Assembly (NCBI GenBank): GCA_030549775.1
Contig: CM060175.1
Coordinates: 104,018,922-104,082,921, forward strand
Reading direction: 5' to 3'
Length of the DNA stretch: 64,000 nucleotides
Source of the DNA: Tamarix chinensis
Taxonomy: Eukaryota > Streptophyta > Magnoliopsida > Caryophyllales > Tamaricaceae
Made by a program: the position numbers and the translations under genes. Below the pieces are notes generated by a model. That model saw nothing but the letters and a program-made list of their open reading frames with translations. It had not been told where the DNA came from and did not search any database. Every line of letters begins with the position of its first letter. Positions within the stretch are counted from its first letter, which is position 1. This document shows positions 47,077-58,323 of the stretch, in pieces.

Positions 47077-48492
47077 TGATAAGTATGACTTTTGCATCTT
47101 ATTCCTAACGTTTATAAGAGTTTTTACCTCTAATTTCAGTTGGAATTCTCCCTTTTTATTCTTGTTACTGCCTTTGTGTTGTGAAAATTTGCAGGGTCTC
47201 AAGCAACAAAAAAATCATGAAGAATGAAAAAAAGAATAAGCTTAAAGGGATAAGAAAGGAGAAAAAAGGAGCAAAGAGGAGCAAAAGTTAAAGTGGAAAG
47301 AGATTTAGAGCTAAAATGTAAATTCTGAAATAAAATGAAAGTAAGAATGAATATTTAAAGTATATGGGCCTGAAAGAAGTAGACTTTAGACCAGGAAAAA
47401 GTCTGAATTTGGAGAATCTTTCAACATCAAAGTTGTAGATCTTTTTAATATCTTTCCAACGCATTCAAAATCAGCTTAATCGGAGTTATGATAAAAAAAT
47501 TTATGGTCAAAATACGCATCATTATCAAAGCTGACACGAGAAGCCCATCTTTATCGATACCCTAGGGATCCACGAGGCGGTAATATAAAAACTCTCATTC
47601 TAATATCTCGAGGCAGCCTCCACTCCCTCTATTTTCTCTCTTCTCTATCCTCTTCCCCAATTCATCAAGATCTCTCTTGTAAATTAGAGACCGAGGTTCA
47701 AGAAGTTAAATTTTTGCAAGAATTTGTGAACATCAAGGGTATTATCTAATGATCTTTTCTCTATCTATGGAATCTCTTATTGTTTTTAATATTCTTGCTA
47801 TGAATTTGATGGGCTATATCTTGTGCTAAGGTGAAGGGGAATTTTCCCCGATCTTAATGTGTTGAATTATTGCATCCTTTTTTATTCAATTCATAATGTA
47901 TGTGTTGTGTTATTGATTGATTGATGGATTTTTGAACCACGGCCGGGTTCTGATTTTCGGTGTGGGAAATACCGGTGAGATTGAGAGAGAATCCAGTATT
48001 AGACCCAATAGCACAACGGGAGATTAAATTGTAGGTTGAGAGACGATCGATTTGACCTCTACAACAATAAAGGAGGAAACTTTATAGACTTTAATGCATT
48101 ACATTCTATTAGACTCTAAGCTAGAGATAGTTAGGGCCATAGATATGTAATAGGGTGGTTGTGGCTTGAGAAAGCACAACACTTTCTATCCTTGTTGGCA
48201 TGATTGATTATGATTGTTGAATTATTTTGTGATGTGATCTTCGATTACATGTGAGGATTGGGGGCGATGAACCAGAACCTTAGCTCTTCTATTTATTTGA
48301 GTCACTTGAGTGCTATTTTCCTTTCTTTTTAGTTTATTTAGTTATTTTAGCTTACAATTTATTACTTCATATCATCTCGTAGTCTAGACATAGTTAAGTT
48401 CTATCATTGTCCTAGTGGTCATTCACCAATCCTTGTGGGATCGACCTTGACTACTACTCTGACCCCGTGCACTTGCGGGTAGGAAAGTGTCA
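47077..48492 (+). repeat. 3' LTR of the Gypsy element (about 1.42 kb)
   Basis: It starts TGATAAGTATGAC directly after the PPT. The end is placed at GGAAAGTGTCA, after the conserved TGTGGGATCGACC and CACTTGCGGGT stretch seen near Gypsy LTR 3' ends. A TATA-like TAATATAAAAAC lies near 47,581. The 3' end has no partner for comparison and is approximate. Confidence 0.7.
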
Positions 48493-49570
48493 ATTTCTAG
48501 TTTGGAAATATTATTTATGCAAAACTAATTATTATGATAACCTATTTACGTCATATTAGGATAAATTTTTCATCCATAAAGGTGGAAATTATTTGAAATT
48601 GCAATCCTTTATCGTTGATACTATACATCATTTTTATATAGATTGTGGAAAACTTAATATTGTTACAAGAGTGCTAAAAACTGATGAAGAACGATTGCAG
48701 AATCCTCCTTCTAGTTTACCACCGAACAGATAGGAGTTCTATGTAAAATGCTTTGGTTCTAATGAATTCAAGGTGGTATATTTATGTGAGTTACATAATT
48801 GTATTTTATCTTGATTAAATATATTAACATTAATGTCTTTTAACATGCAGATAATAAATGAAAGAAATGCAAAAAACCACAAATTTAAGAAAAGGCCTAT
48901 CATTTATAAAATAAGAAGGTATATTGGTAAGGGTCAACATATTAAGCTCATACTAGCTAGTATTGTGAACCATATATTGATAATAATATTTTTGATTGTT
49001 TTAGACAAAAGAAAACAATAATGTTAAGCCTTTTGCTGATTTAATTTGGCTTGCCCAACGTACACACAAAAATCAAAAGGGGGTGCTTGAGTGGGATAAT
49101 AACTAATCAATGGAGATACATGTATAACACTAAATAATCCAAAATTCACATATGCTTACATTCATCTAGCTAATGTATAAATGGTTGATTTGTTTTCATG
49201 GTTTAATTATAGGAAAAATTGAAGGATGTAATTGCTAGACGAGTAACACGAAATCATAAGATAAGATACTCTTGGAGGTGTTACTTGCTAAATCTAGATA
49301 TTTTTGTGGAAAAGGGACTATAATACACCCCTTTAACAAAGGAAGACAACAAATACATAAAACAACCAATAATCAAGAAACTACAAGAGAAAATTTAGCA
49401 ACAAGATCATAGAATCAAAGAGTTGAAGGAAAGCTAAGAAAACCAACAAAAAATTTCAAATCTATAAAGATCATAAACAAAGCAAAATGGAGGCTTTTAA
49501 ACAACAGATGTTGGAGTGATTTGTAACTTTTGGAGGTGGTCATTCTCTTTAATGGAGGTAAAGTGCTCAA

Positions 49571-49617
<47 letters not shown>

Positions 49618-52600
49618 TTATTTATTTTTATTTGTTTTATCTTCATTCACAACATAACCAAGATAGAATAGCAACAAGATCAATAACTACAATTTCATAA
49701 CATCATTATATTAAGATGTTGATGGTCTTTGGTTAATGTGGTAACTTATATATCTACTTCTTAATTTTATGTGCTAAGTGCCCTTTTATATATAGTCATT
49801 CATTAATTACAAAATTTGTTTGATATATTTTTTCTAGGGTACTACAATAATTGTCAACATCTATGAAAATATATGATAATAAGGAGCATGATCATATAGT
49901 AGTAATGAAAGTGTAAACTTCAAACAAATCAATTTTTAACAACATCAACATTAGAACATGTTTGCTAAACTAAATCCACAAAGTGTAATTTTGGCAAGAC
50001 CATGATAGCTCAACAACTGATAGAAATAAAAGGCAAAGAAAGAAAGAAAAATCCAAGAACAAAAAATGGAATTGAATCATATTTGTCAAAACTATAGAAA
50101 TTCTAAGACTTGATTGCATATGAGCTATAAACGTGTCTACTTACATACATAGATTAATCAAACAGATAATTAATTCTTATAAGTATTTCAATTGAACATT
50201 TTAAATGTAAACTTCAATTGAAACCTAAAACTTAGAGAAATTTCAACAACAAAGGAAATTGAAACCTAGTCTTTAATTCAAATTCAAAACTTTGAGAGGT
50301 TGCAACACTTTAAAATATTGAAATCTAAAGTTTAATCTATCCAGAAATTACAAGAAATAACCTATTAACTACCATTAATATTTATAAATGAACAATACAT
50401 GGTAGATAGGGTAGCTGCAAGAGAATAGAATTAAGAGGAGCTTCGATGATTATTTTCAAGTTTGTAACAAAAAATATTCTATAATGTATAATAAGATAAT
50501 CACTTGCTAAGATGTGGGATATAAAAATTAATAGAACTGATAGCATCAAAAGCTACTAAATAAGTATATATCTTACCCAACCCACCTTATGTTATTGGTA
50601 GGACATTAATGTCCAATCATCTTGAAATTTATAACTATTTCAAATATGCAACACATGGGTCTAATTGGCTTTAAGGTTGTATACAATACCCACTTGCAAT
50701 CATATACTCATTTACAACTAATTTTTTGAACTTATTTATTTCCTACAGGTATATTAGTTCAAATAATGAGGTATGGTCATTCTAGTCAGAGAAATATTTC
50801 TCTTTTTTTCTTCTTTTAGTTATCAGGTACGTATCAAATAGTTTTCTCTTATTTATATAGTTTTATCAAATGTACGATGATACATTAAAAAAAATTTAGA
50901 GAAGAAATATTTGTGATTACTTTTATATTAAAACTAGTAATTTGTTGAGAGTATACACATATCAATTTAGTATAAATTGGCTCTTATGTGCTCATGTAGT
51001 TAACTCTTTTTCATATAGTTATTTCATGCCTATGCTAATAAAATTGGTTCTCTTTATGTATAATATTTTTACTTTTTTATCATAAGAACAAGAATAGGAA
51101 ATTTGTGTTTATCCTTACCTTTGGTTTCCTTTCACCTGCACTGGGGTAGTTAGTGTTTATAATAGTAGGAGTTGCTATAGTCGCTATTTGTTAGTGTTTA
51201 TGGTTATCTTTTTGAGATTGCTTAAGTTTTTGAGCCATTGAATACTTAAGTAAACCTACTATCAAAGTTACCTCATTTTTACCTACCTTTTTTCTTGGAA
51301 AAATAGTGGCAACTAATACTTTTTCTTGTTAAAGTAGTTGTTGCTATTGTTGTGTTTTGGATTTCCATCGCAGGGAACTGCTTTTTTGAGCCTAATAGCT
51401 ATTGTTGCTTGTTTAAAGTAGAAATAGTGATTGTAGCTGGTGATTCTAGCTTTGGTGGTAGTACATAGTAGTTTTTTTTATGGGGAGGGGATATTAGATG
51501 TATGTTTGCTGATGTCATACAATTAGAATGTTGTTGGAAAGTAGCAGAAGTGTGTGCTACTAATTGTTTATGTTGTTGGTGAAACATAATGTGGTTTTGT
51601 TCCTAATTTTGTAAATGTTAGACTTTTTTTTTGTAATCTTACAAGGGAATGCCTGGGAATTTTTGTAATTTATAATACTAATCTTATGCCAGACAAATAT
51701 TGACAACTGCTATGTGTTGATATTATATAAATTTTGATTAGTTTATATAGTTTGCATATGGAACTATCAAATATATATAAATTACATGTTATATTTTACT
51801 TAAATCAAATTCCAGAATAGTTTAGGTTTTCAAAAAATGAGATGTTATAAACAAGTAGCAGCACAATTAGGGATGCACATGCATACTTGCGAAATAGGAG
51901 AAAAGGGAAGATCGAAGAGAAACCATAAGGATAAGTGAGGAAATCACCTAAAAAAATATTTTGGGAGATCTTTTTTATAAATGAAATATAATAATGATCC
52001 AAGTAATATTAAAATAATTCTAAGGCAACCAAATATGCTTATTAGCACAAAGATATCACACTAAATAAATAAAAGTGACACAAACATTTCGAGAAGATTC
52101 GAATCAAACACCATAAAGTACCTAAATGATCCAGCAGAACCATCTGACTAATTCCAGAATACGAGTTGACTAGTATAATCATTTAACTGATTTTCACAGA
52201 GTAATTGATTGGTTCTTTTGAGGCAATAATTTGGGTTCCAAGATGAACTAGTCGACCGGTTTAGGTCATGACCAGTAGGCTGGTAAACCTAAAACTTATG
52301 TTTTCAACCATTTTTCAAATCCTTTTGCAAAACCAAATTCATTTTATTTAATATTAATATAATTTTAAGCACATGTTGAAACATTTTAGGATAGGATATT
52401 ACAAGAGGTAATGGAGAAAGGTATGGTGTGTGAGGGAGTTGATGTGAACTAAGATGAGGTGAGTTTGTATAGAAACCTTGGTTAAAGGGAGATAATTAAA
52501 CAACAATTTGATCAAAGGCAAGGGAGGAAGTAGAGAGAACCCCCAAGCTAGGCCAAAAGGTTAGCCATAATAAGCTAAAATAAAGTAAAAAAAATTATGA

Positions 52601-53241
52601 AAATAAAACCTTAGTCTACAGTCGGTCATTACCCCAACCCCTTAGACAAAGCACTCCCTATGAATGACCTAATCATCTAGCTCAAAGTCACTGGTCGACC
52701 ACCAGCCCCCAAAACCTAATTTCTACCATTTTTAACCTTCTTAATCTAATACACCTTGTGCCCATACCATGCACACATTAAACACACATTATCCTCTTAT
52801 AATTCACATGATCATATTCACATAAAATGATAAGTTGTACTTAGGTTTTGAATTAGGGTTTATGGAAAACGAGGTATTGCAGTATATATACTTGATTGTG
52901 AAGACATTCGATTTAAAGACATCTAAAATTTCATCATTGTGAAAACTTTTTCTTATTTTTTTTTACATTTTCATATTTTTATAAATGAATGATTAAATTT
53001 TATGTCCTATTAAGTATTAAAATGTGAATAGGATTTATTATTTATTTCATTGGAAAAAATATCATAAAATTATTTAGATTATGTTGTTAAAATGATGGAT
53101 ATTTGTGCGATGGATAGACGCAAAACTAGCTAATGAAAAAATAGAATTGAAAAATAAGAGCTAGTTAGTTTTGTGTGAAGGCTAACATAAAAATGAATTT
53201 GAGGCTATCAAACTAATGGCGAATAGTATTTGATGGTAAAA
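48493..53241. other. AT-rich intergenic DNA with transposase-like debris and (CT)n
   Basis: About 48,600-49,450 gives broken plus-strand translations such as RLQNPPSSLPPNR, FADLIWLAQRTHKNQKG and KLQEKI(stop)QQDHRIKELKES. These resemble the C-terminal part of plant Ptta/En-Spm transposases, but too loosely to call. A (CT)n microsatellite lies at 49,577-49,613. Otherwise no feature was recognised. Confidence 0.4.
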
Positions 53242-53246
53242 TTAAT

Positions 53247-53747
53247 TGTTGAGTTTATGCCTCAAATCTTATGGTTATGAAAGTCTTTAATGTGAAGTCG
53301 AAGTAACCGAAGAGTTTTAATTAGTAGTATTTACTACCATCAATGAAGAATTTAAAACCCTAGGTATGGAAGACTTAAATATGAAGCTAAAGTAACCGAA
53401 GAATTTACTACTAAATTAATTGGTAGTATTTACTGCCATCAATGGAGAGTTACAGTTTTTAATCTCCATCAATTAGCATTTTTTTAGGGTTTTCTTTTGA
53501 AGACTATATATATGTAGTCTCTGGCCCTTTCTCAAGACATGACTCACAATATCCATCATAGGTCTACACACATTTGAGAGTTAGAATAATTGAGAGTGAT
53601 AGATCTCTACAATCGTCTATTCAATTGAGGATTTCTTGTATTCTTTCTCTACATAGTAAAATTATCCTTGCTCGTCGTCGTCCGTGGACGTAGCTCACAT
53701 TGGGTGAACCACGTAAAATTGTGTGTTCTTTTATTTTTCACCTTACA
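53247..53747 (+). repeat. 5' LTR of the Copia element
   Basis: It begins TGTTGAGTTTATGCC and ends TTTCACCTTACA. TATA-like TATATATATG lies near 53,505. Differences from the 3' LTR are mostly transitions. Confidence 0.97.
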
Positions 53748-53749
53748 AG

Positions 53750-53761
53750 TGGTATCAGAGC
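53750..53761 (+). promoter_or_regulatory. Primer-binding site of the Copia element
   Basis: TGGTATCAGAGC, two bases after the 5' LTR, is complementary to the 3' end of initiator methionine tRNA, the usual primer of plant Copia elements. Confidence 0.95.
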
Positions 53762-53770
53762 TTCAGGTTC

Positions 53771-54451
53771 ATGATGTCTACCAAATTTGAGATCGAGAAG
53801 TTTGATGGCAAGATCAGTTTTAGTATCTGGAGGGTCCAGATGAAAGCAGTGTTGACCCAGAATGGATTAAAGAAGGCTCTAGATGGTAAATCTAAGAAGC
53901 CCGAGACTATGATGGATGAGCAATGGGACGAATTGGATGAGAATGCGCTATCAACAATCCAATTGTCTCTATCTAAGGAGGTTCTTCGTGAGGTTGTTCA
54001 TGAGACTACTACATTTGCCTTATGGCTCAAGCTTGAATCGCTTTATATGACAAAGAGTCTAGCGAACAAGCTTCGTCTCAAAGAATTTTTATATACTCTA
54101 CGTATGGTTGAAGTTAATCCTATTCAATCCCATTTAGATGAATTTAATTCAATTATTATTGATCTTGAGAATCTAGATGTGAAAATTGATGATGAGAATA
54201 AAGCTGTTTTATTGGTCGTCTCTTTACCATCTACCTTTAAACACTTCAAGGAAATTATGTTATATGGTAATTATGATACGCTTACCTTTGAGGATGTTAA
54301 ATCCAATTTGCTCTCGAAAGAGAAATTTGATCTTGAAGTTCGTTCTGATTATAAAGCTGAAGGCTTATCTATTAGAGGTAGATCAAATGACCGTGGTAGT
54401 AAAAATAAGAAAAATCCTGGTCTAAATCTAGAGGACGTAGTTCCAATGTGA
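53771..54451 (+). CDS. Copia gag, frameshifted from pol
   Basis: The frame starts MMSTKFEIEKFDGKISFSIW and carries the Copia gag core, including TLRMVEVNPIQSHLDEFN, VSLPSTFKHFKE and SNLLSKE. I chose the ATG at 53,771 because upstream codons lie in the PBS/leader. The frame leaves the polyprotein just before the zinc knuckle. The knuckle lies in the downstream frame, consistent with a one-base loss near 54,420. Plant Copia elements normally have one continuous gag-pol ORF, so this is damage and not programmed shifting. Confidence 0.9.
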   Translation: MMSTKFEIEKFDGKISFSIWRVQMKAVLTQNGLKKALDGKSKKPETMMDEQWDELDENALSTIQLSLSKEVLREVVHETTTFALWLKLESLYMTKSLANKLRLKEFLYTLRMVEVNPIQSHLDEFNSIIIDLENLDVKIDDENKAVLLVVSLPSTFKHFKEIMLYGNYDTLTFEDVKSNLLSKEKFDLEVRSDYKAEGLSIRGRSNDRGSKNKKNPGLNLEDVVPM

Positions 54452-57400
54452 CTTGTAGATATTGCAAGAAATTTGGGCATGAAATTTCTGACTGCTATAA
54501 ATTGAAAAATAAGAAAGAGAAGGAGGATAAAGGAAAACCATCGAAAAATTATAGTAATGTTGAAGCCGATACAGCTGTTGAAAATGATTTTGAGGGTGAT
54601 GTACTATTGGCTACATTTGATGATAAAAGGAGTCAGTCTGAATGGGTTCTAGATTCTGGTTGTACCTATCATATGTGTCCCAATAGGGATTGGTTCACTA
54701 CTTATGAGCAGGTTGATCGTGGTGTTGTCTTGATGGGAAATGATGCCCAGTGCAAGGTTATTGGCATAGGTAGTGTGCAAATCAAGGCCCATGACGGATG
54801 TATTAAGACATTGACCAATGTTAGGCATATTCCTAATTTAAAGCGTAATTTGATCTCTTTGGGCACCCTTGAGTCTCTTGGTTACAGGTATTCAGCTGAA
54901 GGTGGAATTCTAAAGGTCTCCAGAGGTGCTCTTGTCCTAATGAAGGGCAACATACATGGAAGTCTCTATATCTTGCAGGGTTCTACAGTTACAGGTTCGG
55001 CTGCTGTATCCACATCTATGTCTGATGAAGGCCTCACTCAATTATGGCATATGCTTCTTGGTCATATGAGTGAGAAATGTATGAATCTTTTGAGCAAGCG
55101 TGGTCATCTTGGTAATGGTACAGGAAAGTTAGAGTTTTGTGAGCATTGTGTTTTAGGGAAAAAGACAAAGGTCGGATTCTCTACTGCAACACACCGTACT
55201 AAGGATATTCTAGATTATATCCATTCTGATTTATGGGGACCATCCAAAGTTTCTTCCTTTGGAGGTAGGTGCTATATGATGACTCTAATTGATGACTTCT
55301 CCAGGAAGGTTTGGGTTTATTTTCTACGCCACAAGAATGAAGCCTTTACTACTTTCAAGAAGTGGAAAGCTCTTGTTGAAAACCAGACAAGGAAGAAGGT
55401 AAAGAAGCTCAGGACAGATAATGGGTTAGAGTTTGTTGAGACAGATTTTAATGAGTTCTATTCAGATCATGGTATTGCTAGACATAAGACTCTGGTTGGG
55501 AAGCCTCAACAAAATGGAGTTGCAGAACGCATTAATCGAACTCTACTTGAGAGGGCAAGGTGTATGCTCTCTAATGCTGGATTGTGGAGCAAACGTGAGT
55601 TTTGGGCTGAAGTTGTTTCTATAGCTTGTTACATCATCAATAGATCTCCACATACATCTATTGATTTCAGGATTCCAGAGGAAGTTTGGTTAAGTAATCC
55701 TGTTGATTACTCTATTCTTAGAGTTTTTGGATGTCCTGCTTATATTCATGTTAATCATGGTAAATTAGCTCCTAGAGCTGTTAAATGCATTTTCTTAGGT
55801 TATGCTTCTGAGTCCAAGGGGTATAGGTTTTGGTGTCCCGACTCTAAAAAAATTAATCTGAGTAGGGATGTAACTTTTAATGAGAATGCATTACTATCTT
55901 TTGGAAAAGAATCTACTATTTCCTCGCATGGAACAAGTGATCAACAGGGTACTAGCGAGAAGGTGGAGTTAGAAGTGATGCCCGCTAATTCAGATCATAG
56001 TGCTCCCTCTTCCTCATCCACACAGTCCAGCAGTGATGTCGATGGTATTGACCATCTAGCTCATACCACTAGTCCCATCCAACAGCAACAAGTGGATGGT
56101 TATTCTATTGCTCGTGATATGCCAAGGAGAAATATTCAAAGGCCCGCTAGATATGAAGATGGAGATGAAGAGATTATCGAAGGTGTTGAACCTTCTTCTT
56201 ATTCTGAGGCTATATCCAGCCCTGATTCTTCTAAGTGGCTAGTTGCCATGAACGAAGAAATTGAGAGTTTGCACAAGAATGGCACTTGGGAGTTAGTTGA
56301 GTTACCTAAGGGTCGAAGAGCATTGAGTTGCAAATGGATATTTAAATGGAAGGAAGGCATACCTGGGGTTAAAGATGCTAGATGGAAGGCACGCCTCGTT
56401 GTTAGAGGTTTTAGTCAGAAGGAAGGTATTGACTTTAATGAGGTATTCTCACCAGTTGTTTGTCATACCTCCATTCGATTTCTCCTTGTTTTTGTTGCTC
56501 TATTTGATCTTGAGTTAGAGCAGTTAGATGTCAAGACAACTTTCCTCCACGGAGAGTTGGAAGAGGAGATTTATATGCATCAACCTGAAGGTTTTGTTGC
56601 TCCTGATAAGGAGAATTGTGTCTGTCCGTTGAAGAGGTCTTTGTATGGTGTAAAGCAAGCTCCAAGACAATGCTATATGAGGTTTGACTCCTTTATGATT
56701 GGGCAAGGCTACACAAGAAACAATTTTGATAGTTGTGTTTATTTTAAAGAGTTTGAAGGTGACTCCTTTGTTTATCTATTGCTTTATGTTGATGATATGT
56801 TGATTGCTTCCAAGGATAAGTCCTTAATCAACAGGTTGAAATCACAACTTAATAAGGAATTTGAGATGAAAGATCTTGGTGCAGCTAAGAAGATTCTTGG
56901 CATAGAGATTATCAAAGATCGAAAGACTGGGAAGTTATTTCTTTCACAACAGAAGTATATTAAGAAGGTGTTAGACGGGTTCAATATGGGTAATTGTAAA
57001 CCTGTGTCTACACCTCTAGCTGCTCACTTTAGACTGTCATCAAAGCTTTGTCCAGAGTTCGAGGAAGAGAAGGAGCTAATGTATATCACTCCTTATTCTA
57101 GTGCAGTTGGTAGTTTGATGTACGATATGGTCTGCACTAGAACTGATCTAGCTTATGCTGTGAGTATGGTAAGCCGGTTTATGCACAACCCCGGTAAGGG
57201 TCATTGGAATGCAATCAAGTGGATTTTGCGTTATTTGAAGGGTTCCTCTGATATTGGTTTGGTGTTCGATAGGAATAGAGCACAAACCACTGATATTGTT
57301 GGTTTCGTTGATTCTGATTATGCTGCTGACTTGGATAAACGCAGGTCTATTTCTGGTTATATCTTCACACTATCTTCCGATGCTATTAGTTGGAAAGCAT

Positions 57401-57600
57401 CGTTGCAATCTATTGTTGCCTTGTCTACTACAGAAGTAGAATATGTTGCAACTACTGAAGGTGTGAAGGAGGCCATTTGGTTGCGAGGTCTCATTCTTAA
57501 GCTTGGTGTTGCACAAGGTACTACTGTTGTGTTCTCAAATAGTCAGTGCTATTTGTTTAACCAAGAACGATTCTTATCATTCAAAGACCAAACACATTGA
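54448..57600 (+). CDS. Copia pol (zinc knuckle, protease, integrase, RT, RNase H)
   Basis: The 1,050-codon frame has domains in order. The zinc knuckle [14 protein letters not shown] is at residues 3-16. Protease [10 protein letters not shown] is near 66-75. The integrase HHCC finger (LWHMLLGHM ... CEHC) is near 199-234. The integrase DDE triad is [16 protein letters not shown] and [10 protein letters not shown] starts at [10 protein letters not shown] and has [20 protein letters not shown] and YVDDML. RNase H is at [20 protein letters not shown] and [10 protein letters not shown] frameshift near 57,535 replaces the last part with an unrelated tail. The genuine C-terminus ([14 protein letters not shown] ... 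[10 protein letters not shown]) continues in another frame to 57,757. All visible catalytic residues are kept. Confidence 0.93.
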   Translation: MTCRYCKKFGHEISDCYKLKNKKEKEDKGKPSKNYSNVEADTAVENDFEGDVLLATFDDKRSQSEWVLDSGCTYHMCPNRDWFTTYEQVDRGVVLMGNDAQCKVIGIGSVQIKAHDGCIKTLTNVRHIPNLKRNLISLGTLESLGYRYSAEGGILKVSRGALVLMKGNIHGSLYILQGSTVTGSAAVSTSMSDEGLTQLWHMLLGHMSEKCMNLLSKRGHLGNGTGKLEFCEHCVLGKKTKVGFSTATHRTKDILDYIHSDLWGPSKVSSFGGRCYMMTLIDDFSRKVWVYFLRHKNEAFTTFKKWKALVENQTRKKVKKLRTDNGLEFVETDFNEFYSDHGIARHKTLVGKPQQNGVAERINRTLLERARCMLSNAGLWSKREFWAEVVSIACYIINRSPHTSIDFRIPEEVWLSNPVDYSILRVFGCPAYIHVNHGKLAPRAVKCIFLGYASESKGYRFWCPDSKKINLSRDVTFNENALLSFGKESTISSHGTSDQQGTSEKVELEVMPANSDHSAPSSSSTQSSSDVDGIDHLAHTTSPIQQQQVDGYSIARDMPRRNIQRPARYEDGDEEIIEGVEPSSYSEAISSPDSSKWLVAMNEEIESLHKNGTWELVELPKGRRALSCKWIFKWKEGIPGVKDARWKARLVVRGFSQKEGIDFNEVFSPVVCHTSIRFLLVFVALFDLELEQLDVKTTFLHGELEEEIYMHQPEGFVAPDKENCVCPLKRSLYGVKQAPRQCYMRFDSFMIGQGYTRNNFDSCVYFKEFEGDSFVYLLLYVDDMLIASKDKSLINRLKSQLNKEFEMKDLGAAKKILGIEIIKDRKTGKLFLSQQKYIKKVLDGFNMGNCKPVSTPLAAHFRLSSKLCPEFEEEKELMYITPYSSAVGSLMYDMVCTRTDLAYAVSMVSRFMHNPGKGHWNAIKWILRYLKGSSDIGLVFDRNRAQTTDIVGFVDSDYAADLDKRRSISGYIFTLSSDAISWKASLQSIVALSTTEVEYVATTEGVKEAIWLRGLILKLGVAQGTTVVFSNSQCYLFNQERFLSFKDQTH

Positions 57601-57757
57601 TGTCAGGTTCCATTTTATCAAAGACATTATTGCTGTAGGAGATGTTGTGGTGAAGAAAGTTCACACATCGGATAATCCTGCAGACATGCTTACGAAGCCA
57701 CTACCTACTGCTAAGTTCAAGCATTGCTTAAAATTAGTTGGTACTTGTAGCATATGA
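57530..57757 (+). pseudogene. Out-of-frame C-terminal end of Copia pol
   Basis: It carries [14 protein letters not shown] and [18 protein letters not shown], the conserved end of Copia polyproteins after RNase H. It is one frame away from the main pol frame, consistent with a net two-base loss near 57,535. It stops at 57,757, shortly before the PPT. Confidence 0.9.
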
Positions 57758-57802
57758 TTACCTTTCGAGGTTTATGACGATGATGAGTATTGTGGATTTG
57801 AG

Positions 57803-57815
57803 CCAAGGTGGAGAT
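57803..57815 (+). promoter_or_regulatory. Polypurine tract of the Copia element
   Basis: CCAAGGTGGAGAT directly before the 3' LTR TGTTGAG, a typical Copia plus-strand primer. Confidence 0.9.
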
Positions 57816-58318
57816 TGTTGAGTTTATGCCTCAAATCTTACGGTTATGAAAGTCTTTAATGTGAAGTTGAAGTAACCGAAGAGTTTTAATTAGTAGTATT
57901 TACTACCATCAATGAAGAATTTAAAACCCGAGGTTATGGAAGACTTAAATATGAAGCTAAAGTAACCAAAGAATTTACTACTAAATTAATTGGTAGTATT
58001 AATTGCCATCAATGGAGAGTTACAGTTTTTAATCTCCATCAATTAATATTTTTTAGGGTTTTCTTTTGAAGACTATATATATATGTAGTCCCTGGCCCTT
58101 TCTCAAAACACGACTCACAATATCCATCATAATTCTACACACATTTGAGAGTTAGAATAATTGAGAGTGATAGATCTCTACAATCGTCTATTCAATTGAG
58201 GATTTCTTGTATTCTTTCTCTACATAGTAAAATTATCCTTACTCGTCGTCGTTCGTGGACGTAGCCCACATTGGGTGAACCACGTAAAATTGTGTGTTCT
58301 TTTATTTTTCACCTTACA
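57816..58318 (+). repeat. 3' LTR of the Copia element
   Basis: Aligned by eye with the 5' LTR it shows about 16 substitutions and four short indels, including one extra TA in the TATATA run. It ends TTTCACCTTACA followed by the TTAAT duplication. Confidence 0.97.
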
Positions 58319-58323
58319 TTAAT

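Larger units (their letters stand above)
43661..48492 (+). mobile_element. 5'-truncated Ty3/Gypsy retrotransposon (Athila/Tat-like)
   Basis: It retains the end of reverse transcriptase/RNase H, a full integrase, a 1.7-kb non-coding spacer, a polypurine tract GCATGGGGGAG (47,065-47,075) and a 3' LTR. The 5' LTR, gag, protease and most RT are missing; the left boundary abuts the hAT-like repeat. With no 5' LTR, no target duplication can be tested. Confidence 0.88.
53247..58318 (+). mobile_element. Complete Ty1/Copia retrotransposon (Tork/TNT1-like), 5.07 kb, TSD TTAAT
   Basis: Two LTRs (501 and 503 bp), a primer-binding site, gag-pol and a PPT lie between perfect TTAAT duplications (53,242-53,246 and 58,319-58,323). 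Gag and pol resemble the TNT 1-94 group. Two frameshifts (near 54,420 and 57,535) interrupt the otherwise open polyprotein. LTRs differ at about 16 positions plus four small indels, so the insertion is young compared with the other elements here. Confidence 0.97.

Noticed and set aside
48600..49450. En/Spm or Ptta transposase gene
   Set aside because: Only short loose similarities in broken frames; kept as debris in the intergenic note.
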